A DNA stretch of 64,000 nucleotides from Geodermatophilus siccatus (GCF_900103785.1 NZ_FNHE01000003.1:1-64000), one strand, 5' to 3'. Numbered from the stretch's first letter, positions 1 to 7,870 are shown. The notes: generated from the letters alone by a model not told the origin. Numbers and translations: made by a program.

Positions 1-690
1 CCGTGCACCGGGTGTTGGTGCGCTGCCGGATCAATCGGCTCTGGCATGTCGACCGGGTCACCGGCGAACCGATCCGCCGCTATGAGATGACCCGGCCCGG
101 CGAGCTGGTGCACGTCGATGTCAAGAAGCTGGGCAACATCCCCGACGGCGGCGGCTGGCGCATCCACGGCCGGGCGCTGGGCAGCCGCAACAGCCAGGCC
201 CATCGCAATCCCGCCCGACCGCGCAAGGTGCACGGCCGCGCCAACCTGGGCTACTGCTACGTGCACTCGGCCATCGACGGCTACAGCCGGCTGGCCTACT
301 CCGAAGCCCTCGACGACGAGTCAGCCGCCACCGCACTGGCCTTCTGGGCCCGCGCCCGCAGCTTCTTCGCCGGCCACGGCATCACCGTCGAGCGGGTGCT
401 CACCGACAACGGCAGTGCCTATTGCAGCCACGCCTGGCGCGAGGAACACCGGCGGCTGGGCATCCGGCACTCCCGCACCCGGGTGCGCCGACCGCAGACC
501 AACGGCAAGGTCGAGCGGCTCAACCGCACCCTGCTGGAGGAATGGGCCTACCGACGGCTCTACACCTCAGAGACCGCCCGCCGGGCGGCCCTGTCAGCCT
601 GGCTGCACCACTACAACCACCACCGGCCACACACCGCCCTGGGCAACCTCCCGCCGATCACCCACTGCACCAACGTCTCAGGTCAGTACA
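1..690 (+). mobile_element. IS481-family insertion sequence, right part only (left end lies outside the window)
   Basis: The first 690 bases are the transposase and right end of an IS481-type element. The element appears to end ...GGTCAGTACA at 690, which read inward from the outside is TGTACTGACC; IS481 members characteristically begin with TGT and end with ACA. It is followed directly by G-CTAG-G at 691-696, and IS481 is known to target NCTAGN sites and duplicate them. The left inverted repeat is not in the window, so the exact right end cannot be confirmed by matching the two ends. Confidence 0.8.
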
Positions 691-695
691 GCTAG
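3..695 (+). CDS. IS481-family transposase (5'-truncated by the window edge)
   Basis: This is a DDE (rve-core) integrase/transposase that cuts and joins the ends of its own element. The visible 230 residues hold the RNase-H-fold catalytic core: first Asp in 'VHVDVKKLG', second Asp in 'LTDNGSAY', and Glu in 'NGKVERLNRTL', followed by the 'YNHHRPHTALG' tail typical of the IS481/IS3 superfamily. The N-terminal helix-turn-helix expected in full-length members (about 320-350 residues) is missing because the gene begins before base 1; the codon at 3 is just an in-frame GTG. The TAG stop at 693-695 lies in the flanking CTAG target sequence rather than inside the element, so the host supplies the stop codon. 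Confidence 0.9.
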   Translation: MHRVLVRCRINRLWHVDRVTGEPIRRYEMTRPGELVHVDVKKLGNIPDGGGWRIHGRALGSRNSQAHRNPARPRKVHGRANLGYCYVHSAIDGYSRLAYSEALDDESAATALAFWARARSFFAGHGITVERVLTDNGSAYCSHAWREEHRRLGIRHSRTRVRRPQTNGKVERLNRTLLEEWAYRRLYTSETARRAALSAWLHHYNHHRPHTALGNLPPITHCTNVSGQYS

Positions 696-696
696 G
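691..696. repeat. Probable IS481 target site (GCTAGG) shared by two stop codons
   Basis: Immediately after the transposon end lies G-CTAG-G, matching the NCTAGN target preference described for IS481. CTAG is its own reverse complement. Read forward it gives the transposase stop (TAG 693-695); read in reverse it gives the stop of the HTH gene (complement of 692-694). The second copy of the duplication would lie upstream of the window, so the duplication itself is inferred. Confidence 0.65.
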
Positions 697-994
697 CGAG
701 CCGGCCGTCGTCACGGACGACGCGCAGGTGCGGGCCGGTGCAGACGTCGGCGCGGGAGTCCTCGACGAGCGGCAGGCCGACCACGCGGCGGACCCGGTTC
801 TCCGGGACGTCGAGGGCGCGGGCCAGCGCCGCAGCCAGGCGCTCGCTCACCATCCCCGAGTGCCGGCCGGCCGCGATGCGCGCGATGGTCTCGGGCGCGA
901 TCGCCCACTGGGCCCTCCGCGATGCCGCCTGGGCGCTCGAGGACAGCTCCATCAGGCGTCGCTGCACCAGCCGCTGCAGGTCGTCGTCCGCCAC
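692..994 (-). CDS. Small helix-turn-helix DNA-binding protein
   Basis: A 100-residue protein whose central part ('IAPETIARIAAGRHSGMVSERLAAALARALDVPENRVRRVVGLP') has the layout of an XRE/Cro-like helix-turn-helix, so a DNA-binding role is likely; no effector domain is present. Start GTG at 994 lies 10 bp after the isochorismatase-like gene on the same strand, so the two are probably co-transcribed. The stop codon is the CTAG into which the IS481 element inserted, so the reading frame is intact even though the element abuts it. Its normal 3' flank and terminator have been displaced. Confidence 0.65.
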   Translation of the reverse strand: MADDDLQRLVQRRLMELSSSAQAASRRAQWAIAPETIARIAAGRHSGMVSERLAAALARALDVPENRVRRVVGLPLVEDSRADVCTGPHLRVVRDDGRLA

Positions 995-1004
995 CCGGAA
1001 CAGG

Positions 1005-1673
1005 CTAGGCCGACGGTGCCCCCCGGGGCACTCCGACCGCGCCGAAGGCGTCCACGACGTCCCGGCTGCTGCAGCGGTAGGTGAGCAGGCTGTAGTCGAG
1101 GCTCGCCAGCGAGCGCTGCGCCGCCTCCGGGTCGACCACCCCGCAGGCGTCCTGCACCACCACCGGCAGGAGGCCGAGGTCGGCGGCGTGCCGGGCGGTC
1201 GGCTCGATCCCGATCTCGAGGACGGCGCCGACCAGGACCAGCGTGGTCACACCCCGGTCGCGCAGCACCTGCTCGACCGGGGTGCCGACGAACGCCGACA
1301 TGCCGAGCTTGTCGAGCACCGGTTCGCCGTCCACCGGCGCCAGCTCGCCGGCGAGCTGGGTGTGCGGCGCGTCCGGCGGGAAGGCGGCGGTCACCGCGGC
1401 CGCATCGCCCAGCCGCTGCCACGCCATGGCGGTGCGCAGCGCCGCCACGCCCATGTGCGTCGGCGGGAGCGACACGTGCCGCACGTACAGCACCGGGACA
1501 CCCGATGCCCGGGCCGCCCGCAGGACCGCGCCGATCCGCTCGACCAACCGGTCCCTGTCCTGGACGTGGGCCAGGATGCCCACCTGCGCGTCGTACACGA
1601 GCACCGCCGACGTCGTCGGACGGCACATCTCGCCCACCGTCTCAGGGACGGCCATGCCGAAGGCCTGCTGCAT
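1005..1673 (-). CDS. Isochorismatase-like cysteine-hydrolase-fold protein with altered nucleophile position
   Basis: About 222 residues with the isochorismatase-family fold. The catalytic-type Asp is in 'AVLVYDAQVG' and the Lys in 'VLDKLGMSAF'. The usual motif containing the nucleophile (G-x-x-T-x-x-C-V-E-x-T-A-R) reads 'VGAVLEIGIEPTARHAADLG', so Gly stands where the catalytic Cys normally is. If real, normal thiol-based hydrolysis is not expected. ATG 1673 is used; an in-frame ATG a few codons later is an alternative. It lies 90 bp downstream of the PIG-L gene on the same strand and 10 bp before the HTH gene, so it may be a tail of the large operon or a separate unit. Confidence 0.8.
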   Translation of the reverse strand: MQQAFGMAVPETVGEMCRPTTSAVLVYDAQVGILAHVQDRDRLVERIGAVLRAARASGVPVLYVRHVSLPPTHMGVAALRTAMAWQRLGDAAAVTAAFPPDAPHTQLAGELAPVDGEPVLDKLGMSAFVGTPVEQVLRDRGVTTLVLVGAVLEIGIEPTARHAADLGLLPVVVQDACGVVDPEAAQRSLASLDYSLLTYRCSSRDVVDAFGAVGVPRGAPSA

Positions 1674-1763
1674 GCGCGGCAGCCTGGCAGCCCCCGGCAG
1701 CTCCGCGAGCGGTCGAGCACGCGGCGGGTGGGGACGGCCCCGGGTCGGCAGGATGCCGGCGGC

Positions 1764-2486
1764 TCAGCCGGCCGGGACGGCGGCGGTCGCGAGCACCTCC
1801 CGCGCCCGGTCGCCGGCCAGCAGCACCTCGGGCAGGCCGGCCAGCGCGGTGCGCATCTGCTCCACGCCGCCGAACTGGAAGCCCAGCTGGGTGGGGTAGC
1901 AGGCGCAGGCGTCGGCGCGCCGGTCGAGGTCCTGCGGCAGGTGCACCTCGGCCAGCCCGCCGGGCAGCGCCGGGCCGGGGACGGCGGCCGGGTCGCGCAG
2001 CACGTAGGGGCTGTCGCGCCACCACAGCACCGGCCGGTCCAGGCCCGCCACGGCCCGCAGCACCTGCAGGTGGTCGACGTGCCCGCCGAGCGCCTGCGGG
2101 GCCAGCCAGAGGTCGGCGTCGTGTCCCTCCAGCGCCGCGCCGAGCGACCGCCACACCTGGTCGTCCTCGTGCGCGCCGGCGAAGAGGTCGGCGGCGCTGG
2201 TGTAGCCGCGGTGCGGCGCCTCGGGCAGGCCCAGGTAGACCGGGCTGGCGCCCAGCACGGCCATCGCCGCGGCGTCCTCGTCGCGGCGCAGGGCCAGGTA
2301 GTCGACGTCGGCCGGCAGCCCCTTGTCCAGCTGGCAGGCCAGCGCGAAGCCGGCCGGGTCGGGCACGCTCGCGGTGAAGCAGGTGACCACGGTGACCTCG
2401 TGGCCGGTCGCGGCCAGCGCCGCGAGCGTGCCGCCGGCGGAGAAGGCGGCGTCGTCGAGGTGCGGGCTGACCGCGAGCACCCTCAC
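1764..2486 (-). CDS. PIG-L/LmbE-family deacetylase, last gene of the inositol/YcaO operon
   Basis: A 240-residue PIG-L (LmbE) protein; characterised members are zinc-dependent N-deacetylases of GlcNAc-type sugars (MshB, Bca, PIG-L). The N-terminal zinc motif is the 'SPHLDDAAFSAGG' variant (His, Asp, Asp), and the third ligand is probably in 'ALGGHVDHLQVLRA'. Start GTG 2486 overlaps the glycosyltransferase stop by 4 bp (GTGA), so translation is coupled. Next to a GT4 gene the obvious inference is glycosylation with an N-acetylated sugar and then deacetylation, as MshA and MshB do. It is not the mycothiol enzyme: a much closer MshB is at 55284-56177. Confidence 0.85.
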   Translation of the reverse strand: MRVLAVSPHLDDAAFSAGGTLAALAATGHEVTVVTCFTASVPDPAGFALACQLDKGLPADVDYLALRRDEDAAAMAVLGASPVYLGLPEAPHRGYTSAADLFAGAHEDDQVWRSLGAALEGHDADLWLAPQALGGHVDHLQVLRAVAGLDRPVLWWRDSPYVLRDPAAVPGPALPGGLAEVHLPQDLDRRADACACYPTQLGFQFGGVEQMRTALAGLPEVLLAGDRAREVLATAAVPAG

Positions 2487-3691
2487 AGCAGGTGCGCCGC
2501 GGAGCGGAACCGGCAGGACAGGTCGACGTCCGAGGGCATCGACCAGCCGGCGGACGGCGTCGTCCCCACCACCGAGCGGTGGACGGCGTCGATCGAGGCC
2601 GCCAGCACCGGCCAGGAGTAGAGCCGCCGCACCTCCTCGAGCGCCGTCGTCGCCAGCCGGGTGCGCAGCGCGCCGTCGTCCAGCAGGCGGGTCAGCGCGG
2701 CCCGCAGCCCCGGGACGTCCCCGGGCGCGTGCAGCAGCCCGTTCTCCTCGTGCCGCAGGCAGTCGACGACGCCGACGCTGTCGGTGCTCACCGTCGGCAG
2801 CCCGCTGGCCATCGCCTCGAGCAGCGTGTTGCTGAACCCCTCGCTGTAGGTGGGGCTGACGAAGACGTCGGCCGAGCGGTAGACCTCCGGTGCCCGGTCG
2901 GGCGGGACGTAGCCGAGGAACGTCGTCCGCTCGTCGGCGCGGGCCCTGGCCTCGTCGAGGTCCGGGCCGATGCCCGAGACGACCAGGCGGACGCCGTCGG
3001 GCAGCGCCTCGAGCAGGTCGAGCACGCCCTTGCGCCGGTCCACCCGGCCGTGGAAGAGCAGCACCGGCGGCTCGCGCAGCGCGCCCAGCGGGCGCTCGGC
3101 CGGCGTGAACCGCCGGGTGTCGGTGGCGCCGGGGACGATCGTGAACCGCGCCGGGTCGCTGCCGAGGTTGCCGACCACCTCGTCGCGGAAGCTGGCGCTG
3201 CCGATCAGCACCGCGCTCGAGGAGTCCACCACCGTGCGCATCGCCTCGGCGTGGGTGGTGCAGCAGGTGCCCAACCAGTGGCCGTCGCCGCCCTGGATGC
3301 TCACCACGGCCGGCAGCCCGGTCTCCCGGGCGGCGGCCAGCACCGCCAGGCCCGGCGGGTAGCCGTACTGGGCGTGCAGGACGTCGAAGGGCCGCTCGGC
3401 GTGCAGCCCGACGACGGTGCGCACGATCTCGTCGATGTCGCCCTCCCAGTCGGCGGGGACGACGGTCTCGCCGCGGCTGGGCAGCGCGACGACCTCGACG
3501 CCGGCCGGGACGCGGTCGGGCGGGGGCGGGCCGCCGCCGTAGACGCGGGTGCCGGCCTCGTCGTCGCGGTACTGGCTGACGAGCGTGACCTCGGAGCCGA
3601 GGGCGACCAGCTCGCGCAGCAGGTTCTCCGCGTAGACGCTCATGCCGCTGACCGCCGGCCAGTAGCGGCGGCTGACGAAGCAGGTCCTCAT
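2483..3691 (-). CDS. GT4-family (GT-B fold) glycosyltransferase
   Basis: A 402-residue glycosyltransferase of the MshA-like GT4 type, which transfers a sugar from a nucleotide donor with retention. The N-terminal acceptor domain starts 'MRTCFVSRRYWPAVSGMSVY' and carries the glycine turn typical of GT4. The C-terminal donor domain has 'LLFHGRVDRRKGVLDLLEAL' and the E-x7-E motif in 'EGFSNTLLEAMASGLP'. ATG 3691 overlaps the preceding stop by 4 bp (ATGA), and its own stop overlaps the PIG-L start. The reading frame stays open upstream to 4756, but that part is antisense shadow over the TIM-barrel gene. The acceptor is unknown; given the inositol-phosphate synthase in the operon, an inositol derivative is a reasonable guess. 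Confidence 0.9.
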   Translation of the reverse strand: MRTCFVSRRYWPAVSGMSVYAENLLRELVALGSEVTLVSQYRDDEAGTRVYGGGPPPPDRVPAGVEVVALPSRGETVVPADWEGDIDEIVRTVVGLHAERPFDVLHAQYGYPPGLAVLAAARETGLPAVVSIQGGDGHWLGTCCTTHAEAMRTVVDSSSAVLIGSASFRDEVVGNLGSDPARFTIVPGATDTRRFTPAERPLGALREPPVLLFHGRVDRRKGVLDLLEALPDGVRLVVSGIGPDLDEARARADERTTFLGYVPPDRAPEVYRSADVFVSPTYSEGFSNTLLEAMASGLPTVSTDSVGVVDCLRHEENGLLHAPGDVPGLRAALTRLLDDGALRTRLATTALEEVRRLYSWPVLAASIDAVHRSVVGTTPSAGWSMPSDVDLSCRFRSAAHLL

Positions 3692-4545
3692 GCCCGTTCG
3701 GCCTCTCTCAGCGTCGCGATCGCGCGCGGCACCATCTCGTGCGCGCGGTGCCCGTCGCGGGAGAGCTCGAGGGTGACCAGCCGCTCGTAGCCCACGTCCC
3801 GCAGCGCCCGCAGCACGGCGGGCAGGTCGACGTCCCCCTCGTCGAGGGGCAGGTGGTCGTGCACGCCGCGGCGCATGCCCTCGACGGCGACCGTGCCCAG
3901 GTGCGCGGCGAACGCGGCGACCGCCTCCTGCGGCTCGTACGCCCCGGCGACGACGCAGTGGCCGGTGTCGAGCGCCAGCGTGATGCCCGGCGCCTCCTCG
4001 GCCAGCCGGGCCCAGCCGTCGCAGTCCTCGACCAGCATCCCGGGCTCGGGCTCGACGGCCAGGGCGTAGGAACGCCCGCCGTGGCTGTCGACCAGCGCGC
4101 GCACGCCGTCGACCACCCAGCCCCACGCCTCGTCGCGGTCCACCCCCGGCCGCGGCACGCCGGCCCAGAAGCTGACCGCCTCGGCGCCCAGCACCTCGGC
4201 CAGGTCGCAGGCCAGCCGCAGGTAGGCCAGCCGCCGCGCCCGGCCCGCGGCGTCCGGGGTGACCAGCGTCGGCTCGTGCTTTCCCCGCGGGTCGAGCAGG
4301 TAGCGGGCGCCGGTCTCGACGACGACACCCAGCCCCAGCTCGTCGCAGCGCGCCCGCGTCTTCTCGGCCTGCGCGAGGGCGTCGGGCGCGAACGGGTCGA
4401 GGTGGACGACGTCCAGCGTGAGCGCGACCCCCGCGTAGCCGGTGTCGGCGAGGAGGGACAGCGCGTCGGACAGCCGGTGCGAGGTCAGCCCGTTGGTGTT
4501 GTAGGCGTACCTCAGCTCCCTCGGTGACCTCGCGAGCTCGGTCAC
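3688..4545 (-). CDS. Sugar-phosphate isomerase/epimerase-like TIM barrel (IolE/IolI/AP-endonuclease-2 fold)
   Basis: A 285-residue xylose-isomerase-like TIM barrel. Candidate metal ligands are the Glu in 'ALAVEPEPGMLVED', the Asp/His in 'LALDTGHCVVAG' and the Glu in 'LVTLELSRDGHRAHEM', the pattern of IolE, IolI and related isomerases and dehydratases acting on inosose-type or keto-sugar substrates. Start GTG 4545 overlaps the YcaO stop by GTGA; the stop overlaps the glycosyltransferase start by ATGA. Next to an inositol-phosphate synthase and a Gfo/Idh dehydrogenase, an inosose-type keto-cyclitol is a sensible substrate guess, but no specific reaction can be assigned from sequence. Confidence 0.85.
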   Translation of the reverse strand: MTELARSPRELRYAYNTNGLTSHRLSDALSLLADTGYAGVALTLDVVHLDPFAPDALAQAEKTRARCDELGLGVVVETGARYLLDPRGKHEPTLVTPDAAGRARRLAYLRLACDLAEVLGAEAVSFWAGVPRPGVDRDEAWGWVVDGVRALVDSHGGRSYALAVEPEPGMLVEDCDGWARLAEEAPGITLALDTGHCVVAGAYEPQEAVAAFAAHLGTVAVEGMRRGVHDHLPLDEGDVDLPAVLRALRDVGYERLVTLELSRDGHRAHEMVPRAIATLREAERA

Positions 4546-6002
4546 TGCGCCAGCACCTCCGCGACCGTGTGCCGGCCGGGCTCGCGGTAGAGGGCGTAGA
4601 GCCCGCCCACCCGCCGGTCGGCGCCCGCGCGGTCGAACCAGGCCGGCCCCCCGAGCCGATCCTCGGCCTCCGCGGCCAGGTGCACCCCCGCCCAGCCGCC
4701 GGGGTCGGCGCCGACGGCCACCAGCGGGTCGCCGCGTTCGAGCAGCCGGCGCACACCGCGCTCGCCGATCCGCCCGTAGGACATCGTCTCGACCTCCAGG
4801 CCCGGCACCAGCACCTTGGCCGCGACCGCGTCGCCGACGGAGGGCTGCAGCTCCACCAGGACGTCGTGCCCCGCGGCGTGCAGGGCGTCGACGACGGTTC
4901 CGTGCAGGTCGTCGCCGGACCAGGTCGGCAGGTCGGTCAGCGCGACGGTCCCCCGGCGGGACAGCACGCTGCCCTGCAGCAGGCCGACCAGCGCGCCGGT
5001 GCCCATCCGGGTCCAGGCCAGCATCGCCTCCAGCGCGCGGTCCTCCTCGACCAGCCGCTCCGGCGGGTGCCCGCCGCGCCAGGAGTCGAGGTAGCCCGGC
5101 GGGGTCGCCGGCAGGACGACGTCGAACGGACCGTGCATGAACGCCTTGCGGCTGCGCGCCGAGGCGAACTCGTGCAGCGCCTTGCGGACGGCGGTGTCGC
5201 GGTCGGGGTGCGCCGCCTCGCCGCACGCCGTCGCCATGACCGGCACCGGCTCGGACAGGTCGCGCGAGCAGCCGACCGCGTACACGTCGGCCACGCCGAA
5301 CTCCGTCGCCGCCAGCTTCACCACCACGTCGATGCCCGCGGCGTCGAGCCGGTCGAGCAGCGCCAGCGCGTCGGGGTCGCGGAGCCCGGCGAGGTCCACC
5401 ACGACGCCGCGGTCCATCGCGCGGAAGGAGGTGGCGTTCCCGTCGCGCTGCAGCACCTCGAGCAGCGCGTGCGCGACCGCCCGGTCGGCGTCGAACGCCG
5501 CGCCCTGCCCGTTGGTGATCACCGTGGTCAGCCAGCCACCGGGGGGCGGGGCGCCGGGCAGGTCGTCGGGCGCGGAGGCGACCAGCTCCGCGGGCACCAG
5601 CACGGTCTCGCCGTCCCGCTGCCGGGTCATCGGCAGCCACTGCAGCGGCCGGTCGTCGTCGTAGGCGCTGCCGGCCTCCAGGCAGAGGGTGCGCGGGTCG
5701 GCCACCCGGTCGCGGCCGTGCCTCCGGGTCATCTCCGCGTAGGAGCCCTGCTCCCGCTCGACGCCCCGGTGCGCGCGCAGCGACAGTGCCATCTCGGCCA
5801 TCTCGCCCAGCGCCCCGGTGCGCGCCTCCTCGCGGGTGGCGCCGTAGCCCAGACCGCTGCCGCCGGGGTGCCGCGGGCCGGGCGGCAGGACCGCGCTGTG
5901 CAGCGGCACGTCGAGGACGTCGAGGCCCTCGATGGCGAACTCCTCGACGGTTCCCGGGAACGAGTCGAGGTACCGCTGGGCGGCGGTCAGGGTGGACGTC
6001 AC
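4542..6002 (-). CDS. YcaO-domain protein without a peptide or TfuA partner
   Basis: A 486-residue YcaO protein. YcaO enzymes use ATP to activate amide carbonyls, giving azolines, thioamides or amidines. The ATP-site acidic residues are recognisable in 'GALGEMAEMALSLRAHRGVE' and 'AHALLEVLQRDGNATSF', matching the A-x-x-E-x-x-E/Q-R-D pattern. The C-terminus ends '...GRHTVAEVLAQ' without the PxPxP tail of azoline-forming cyclodehydratases. No ocin-ThiF E1-like protein, TfuA or precursor peptide is encoded nearby, and the genes on both sides overlap by GTGA, leaving no room for one. The substrate may therefore be a small molecule or a protein made elsewhere. Start GTG 6002 is fixed by the overlap. 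Confidence 0.9.
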   Translation of the reverse strand: MTSTLTAAQRYLDSFPGTVEEFAIEGLDVLDVPLHSAVLPPGPRHPGGSGLGYGATREEARTGALGEMAEMALSLRAHRGVEREQGSYAEMTRRHGRDRVADPRTLCLEAGSAYDDDRPLQWLPMTRQRDGETVLVPAELVASAPDDLPGAPPPGGWLTTVITNGQGAAFDADRAVAHALLEVLQRDGNATSFRAMDRGVVVDLAGLRDPDALALLDRLDAAGIDVVVKLAATEFGVADVYAVGCSRDLSEPVPVMATACGEAAHPDRDTAVRKALHEFASARSRKAFMHGPFDVVLPATPPGYLDSWRGGHPPERLVEEDRALEAMLAWTRMGTGALVGLLQGSVLSRRGTVALTDLPTWSGDDLHGTVVDALHAAGHDVLVELQPSVGDAVAAKVLVPGLEVETMSYGRIGERGVRRLLERGDPLVAVGADPGGWAGVHLAAEAEDRLGGPAWFDRAGADRRVGGLYALYREPGRHTVAEVLAQ

Positions 6003-6871
6003 AGTTCCTCCAGCGCGACGGGGGCAGCGTCCGGCGGCCCGGACAGCAGCCGCTGCACCAGGTGGACGACGTGGTCGGTGGTCACCCCGCGGACCAGCTC
6101 GAACGGCGTCGCGACGGCCTCGAAGTCCAGTGCGCCGACCACGGTCAGGTACTCGCGCAGCTCGCCGTGCGACAGCGGGATCTGCGCGTGGAAGGCCTTG
6201 TGCGCGCTCAGCGCGACCGGGGCGCCGGCCTCGTCGAGGTCGACCTTGAGCGAGTCGCCGCAGAAGAGCACGCCGCGGCGGCGGTCGTGCAGCACCGAGT
6301 GCCCGGGGAAGTGGCCGCCGGTGCGGTGCAGGGTGAGGTCGGGGGCCAGCTCCAGCTCGTCGTCCGCCGGCCACGTGACCCGGAAGGCCTTGGTCCACTC
6401 CAGGTCCCGGACGCCGACGCACACCACCCGCGGCTCGAGCTCCTGCTGCAGCTGCCACAGCGCGCCGTAGCCGTGCACGTGGCTGGAGGCCAGCACGTCG
6501 AACCCACCCTTGGCCTCGGCCATCCGCCGCAGCTGGGCGAGCACGTCGGCGGTGTACCAGGGGGCGCACTCGAAGCCGACCAGGCCGGCGTCGCTCTCGA
6601 TCACCCAGCCGCGGCTGTCCAGGCCGAAGCGCGGGTGCGTCCCGAACTCGGTGACGCCCTCGACGGCGGTCGGTCGGCAGAAGCCCTGGACCAGCTCCTC
6701 GACCTGCGCGGGCGTCACGAACTCGAAGCCGTTCTCGGGCAGCGCGTTGCGGACGTCGGCGCAGACCGGGCAGACCAGCGGCCCGGGCTCTGGCCAGCGC
6801 TGCCAGTGCCCGCAGTTGGTGCAGGCGTAGGCGGGCAGGTCGGGCAGCAGCCCGCGGTAGGGGTTGGTCAT
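5999..6871 (-). CDS. Metallo-beta-lactamase-fold protein with N-terminal zinc ribbon and degenerate metal motif
   Basis: About 290 residues. Residues 15-40 form a rubredoxin-like zinc ribbon: CxxC in 'YACTNCGHW' and CxxC in 'LVCPVCADV'. The rest follows the MBL fold, but the usual HxHxDH reads 'SSHVHGYGALW', keeping two His and losing the Asp-His; later elements 'TGGHFPGHSVLHD' and 'LFCGDSLKVD' are conserved. Metal binding is probably altered, so the reaction is uncertain (hydrolase, oxygen- or sulfur-handling, or structural). ATG 6871 overlaps the oxidoreductase stop (ATGA) and its stop overlaps the YcaO start (GTGA). An attractive but unproven role is assisting the YcaO step, for example in sulfur handling. 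Confidence 0.8.
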   Translation of the reverse strand: MTNPYRGLLPDLPAYACTNCGHWQRWPEPGPLVCPVCADVRNALPENGFEFVTPAQVEELVQGFCRPTAVEGVTEFGTHPRFGLDSRGWVIESDAGLVGFECAPWYTADVLAQLRRMAEAKGGFDVLASSHVHGYGALWQLQQELEPRVVCVGVRDLEWTKAFRVTWPADDELELAPDLTLHRTGGHFPGHSVLHDRRRGVLFCGDSLKVDLDEAGAPVALSAHKAFHAQIPLSHGELREYLTVVGALDFEAVATPFELVRGVTTDHVVHLVQRLLSGPPDAAPVALEEL

Positions 6872-7851
6872 CTCGCGTCTCCCAGGGCGGTGAGGAGGAG
6901 GCGGTGCAGCGCCAGGTCGCGGGCGGCGTCGTACGGCCAGGGCACCCGCCCGGCGACCGCGGCGGTGAAGGCGGCGAACTGCGCGGCGAAGGGGGAGTCG
7001 TCGGCGAAGGGGACGTCGACCGGGTCGGGCCGGTGCAGCCTGAGCGACCCGCCCGCGGTCTGGCCCATCGTGTCGACGGCGACGGCCATCCCGCGTGTGC
7101 CGACGACCTCGAGCCGGCGGCGGGGGAGCGCGTCGGGGGTGTTGAAGGCGACGTGCAGGTCGACCAGCACGCCGGTGGCGGTGCGCCCGGACAGCAGCGC
7201 GCCGTCGTCCACCGGGTAGTCCTGCACCCGCCGCTGCAGCAGCGCGCGCAGTTCCACGACGTCCTCCCCGAGCAGCACGCCGGCCAGGTCGAGGCCGTGC
7301 GGGGCCAGGTCGATGGCCGCGCCGCCGCCGGCCCGCGCCCGGTCGACCCGCCAGTTGTCGTGCGGCCGGCCGTCGGGCGTCCAGTCGGCGGGCAGCCAGC
7401 AGCAGTAGACGATCCGCACCGCGGTCACCGTGCCCAGCTCCGGCAGCAGCTCGCGCAGCCGCACGTGGGCGGGGTGCCAGCGCTGGTCGTACGCCGTCCC
7501 GAGGAGGACGCCGGCGTCGCGGGCGGCGGTCACCATCGCCCGCGCGTCGGCGACGTCGGCGGCCAGCGGCTTCTCGCACAGCACCGCCTTGCCGGCCGCG
7601 GCCACCGCCTCGACCACCTCGCGGTGCGCGGCGTTGGGGACGGCGACGTAGACCGCGTCCAGGCCCGGTGTGGCGAGGAAGGCGCCGAGGTCGGCGTGCG
7701 CCGGGGCGTCGACGGGCATTCGGGCCAGCGCACCGGGATCGCGGTCGTGCAGCGCGACGATCCGGGCGCCCGGTGTCGCGGCGAGGGCGGGCAGCGCGTG
7801 GTCACGGGCCACCCAGCCGCAGCCGGCGACGCCCCACCCGACGCCGTTCAC
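6868..7851 (-). CDS. Gfo/Idh/MocA-family NAD(P)-dependent oxidoreductase
   Basis: A 327-residue oxidoreductase. The N-terminal Rossmann motif is 'VGWGVAGCGWVARDHALP', and the conserved EKP is in 'AVLCEKPLAADVADAR'; the C-terminal half is the alpha/beta substrate domain. Relatives oxidise or reduce hydroxyls of sugars and inositols, including myo-inositol 2-dehydrogenase. Start GTG 7851 is chosen because GGAGG sits 6 bases upstream; the open frame up to 7938 crosses the 23-bp hairpin and is not needed. Its stop overlaps the MBL gene (ATGA). It is the first gene after the only spaced junction of the operon. Oxidation of an inositol ring is the inferred role. Confidence 0.9.
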   Translation of the reverse strand: MNGVGWGVAGCGWVARDHALPALAATPGARIVALHDRDPGALARMPVDAPAHADLGAFLATPGLDAVYVAVPNAAHREVVEAVAAAGKAVLCEKPLAADVADARAMVTAARDAGVLLGTAYDQRWHPAHVRLRELLPELGTVTAVRIVYCCWLPADWTPDGRPHDNWRVDRARAGGGAAIDLAPHGLDLAGVLLGEDVVELRALLQRRVQDYPVDDGALLSGRTATGVLVDLHVAFNTPDALPRRRLEVVGTRGMAVAVDTMGQTAGGSLRLHRPDPVDVPFADDSPFAAQFAAFTAAVAGRVPWPYDAARDLALHRLLLTALGDAR

Positions 7852-7870
7852 CGCACACCTCCTCGGCGCC

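Noticed and set aside
738-2621. 627-residue open frame on the plus strand and many similar long frames
   Set aside because: Arg/Gly/Ala/Pro low-complexity translation antisense to well-conserved minus-strand genes; typical shadow frames of very GC-rich DNA.
2483-4756. 757-residue glycosyltransferase using the whole open frame
   Set aside because: The part upstream of ATG 3691 is antisense-like sequence overlapping the TIM-barrel gene; the family start and an ATGA overlap fix the start at 3691.
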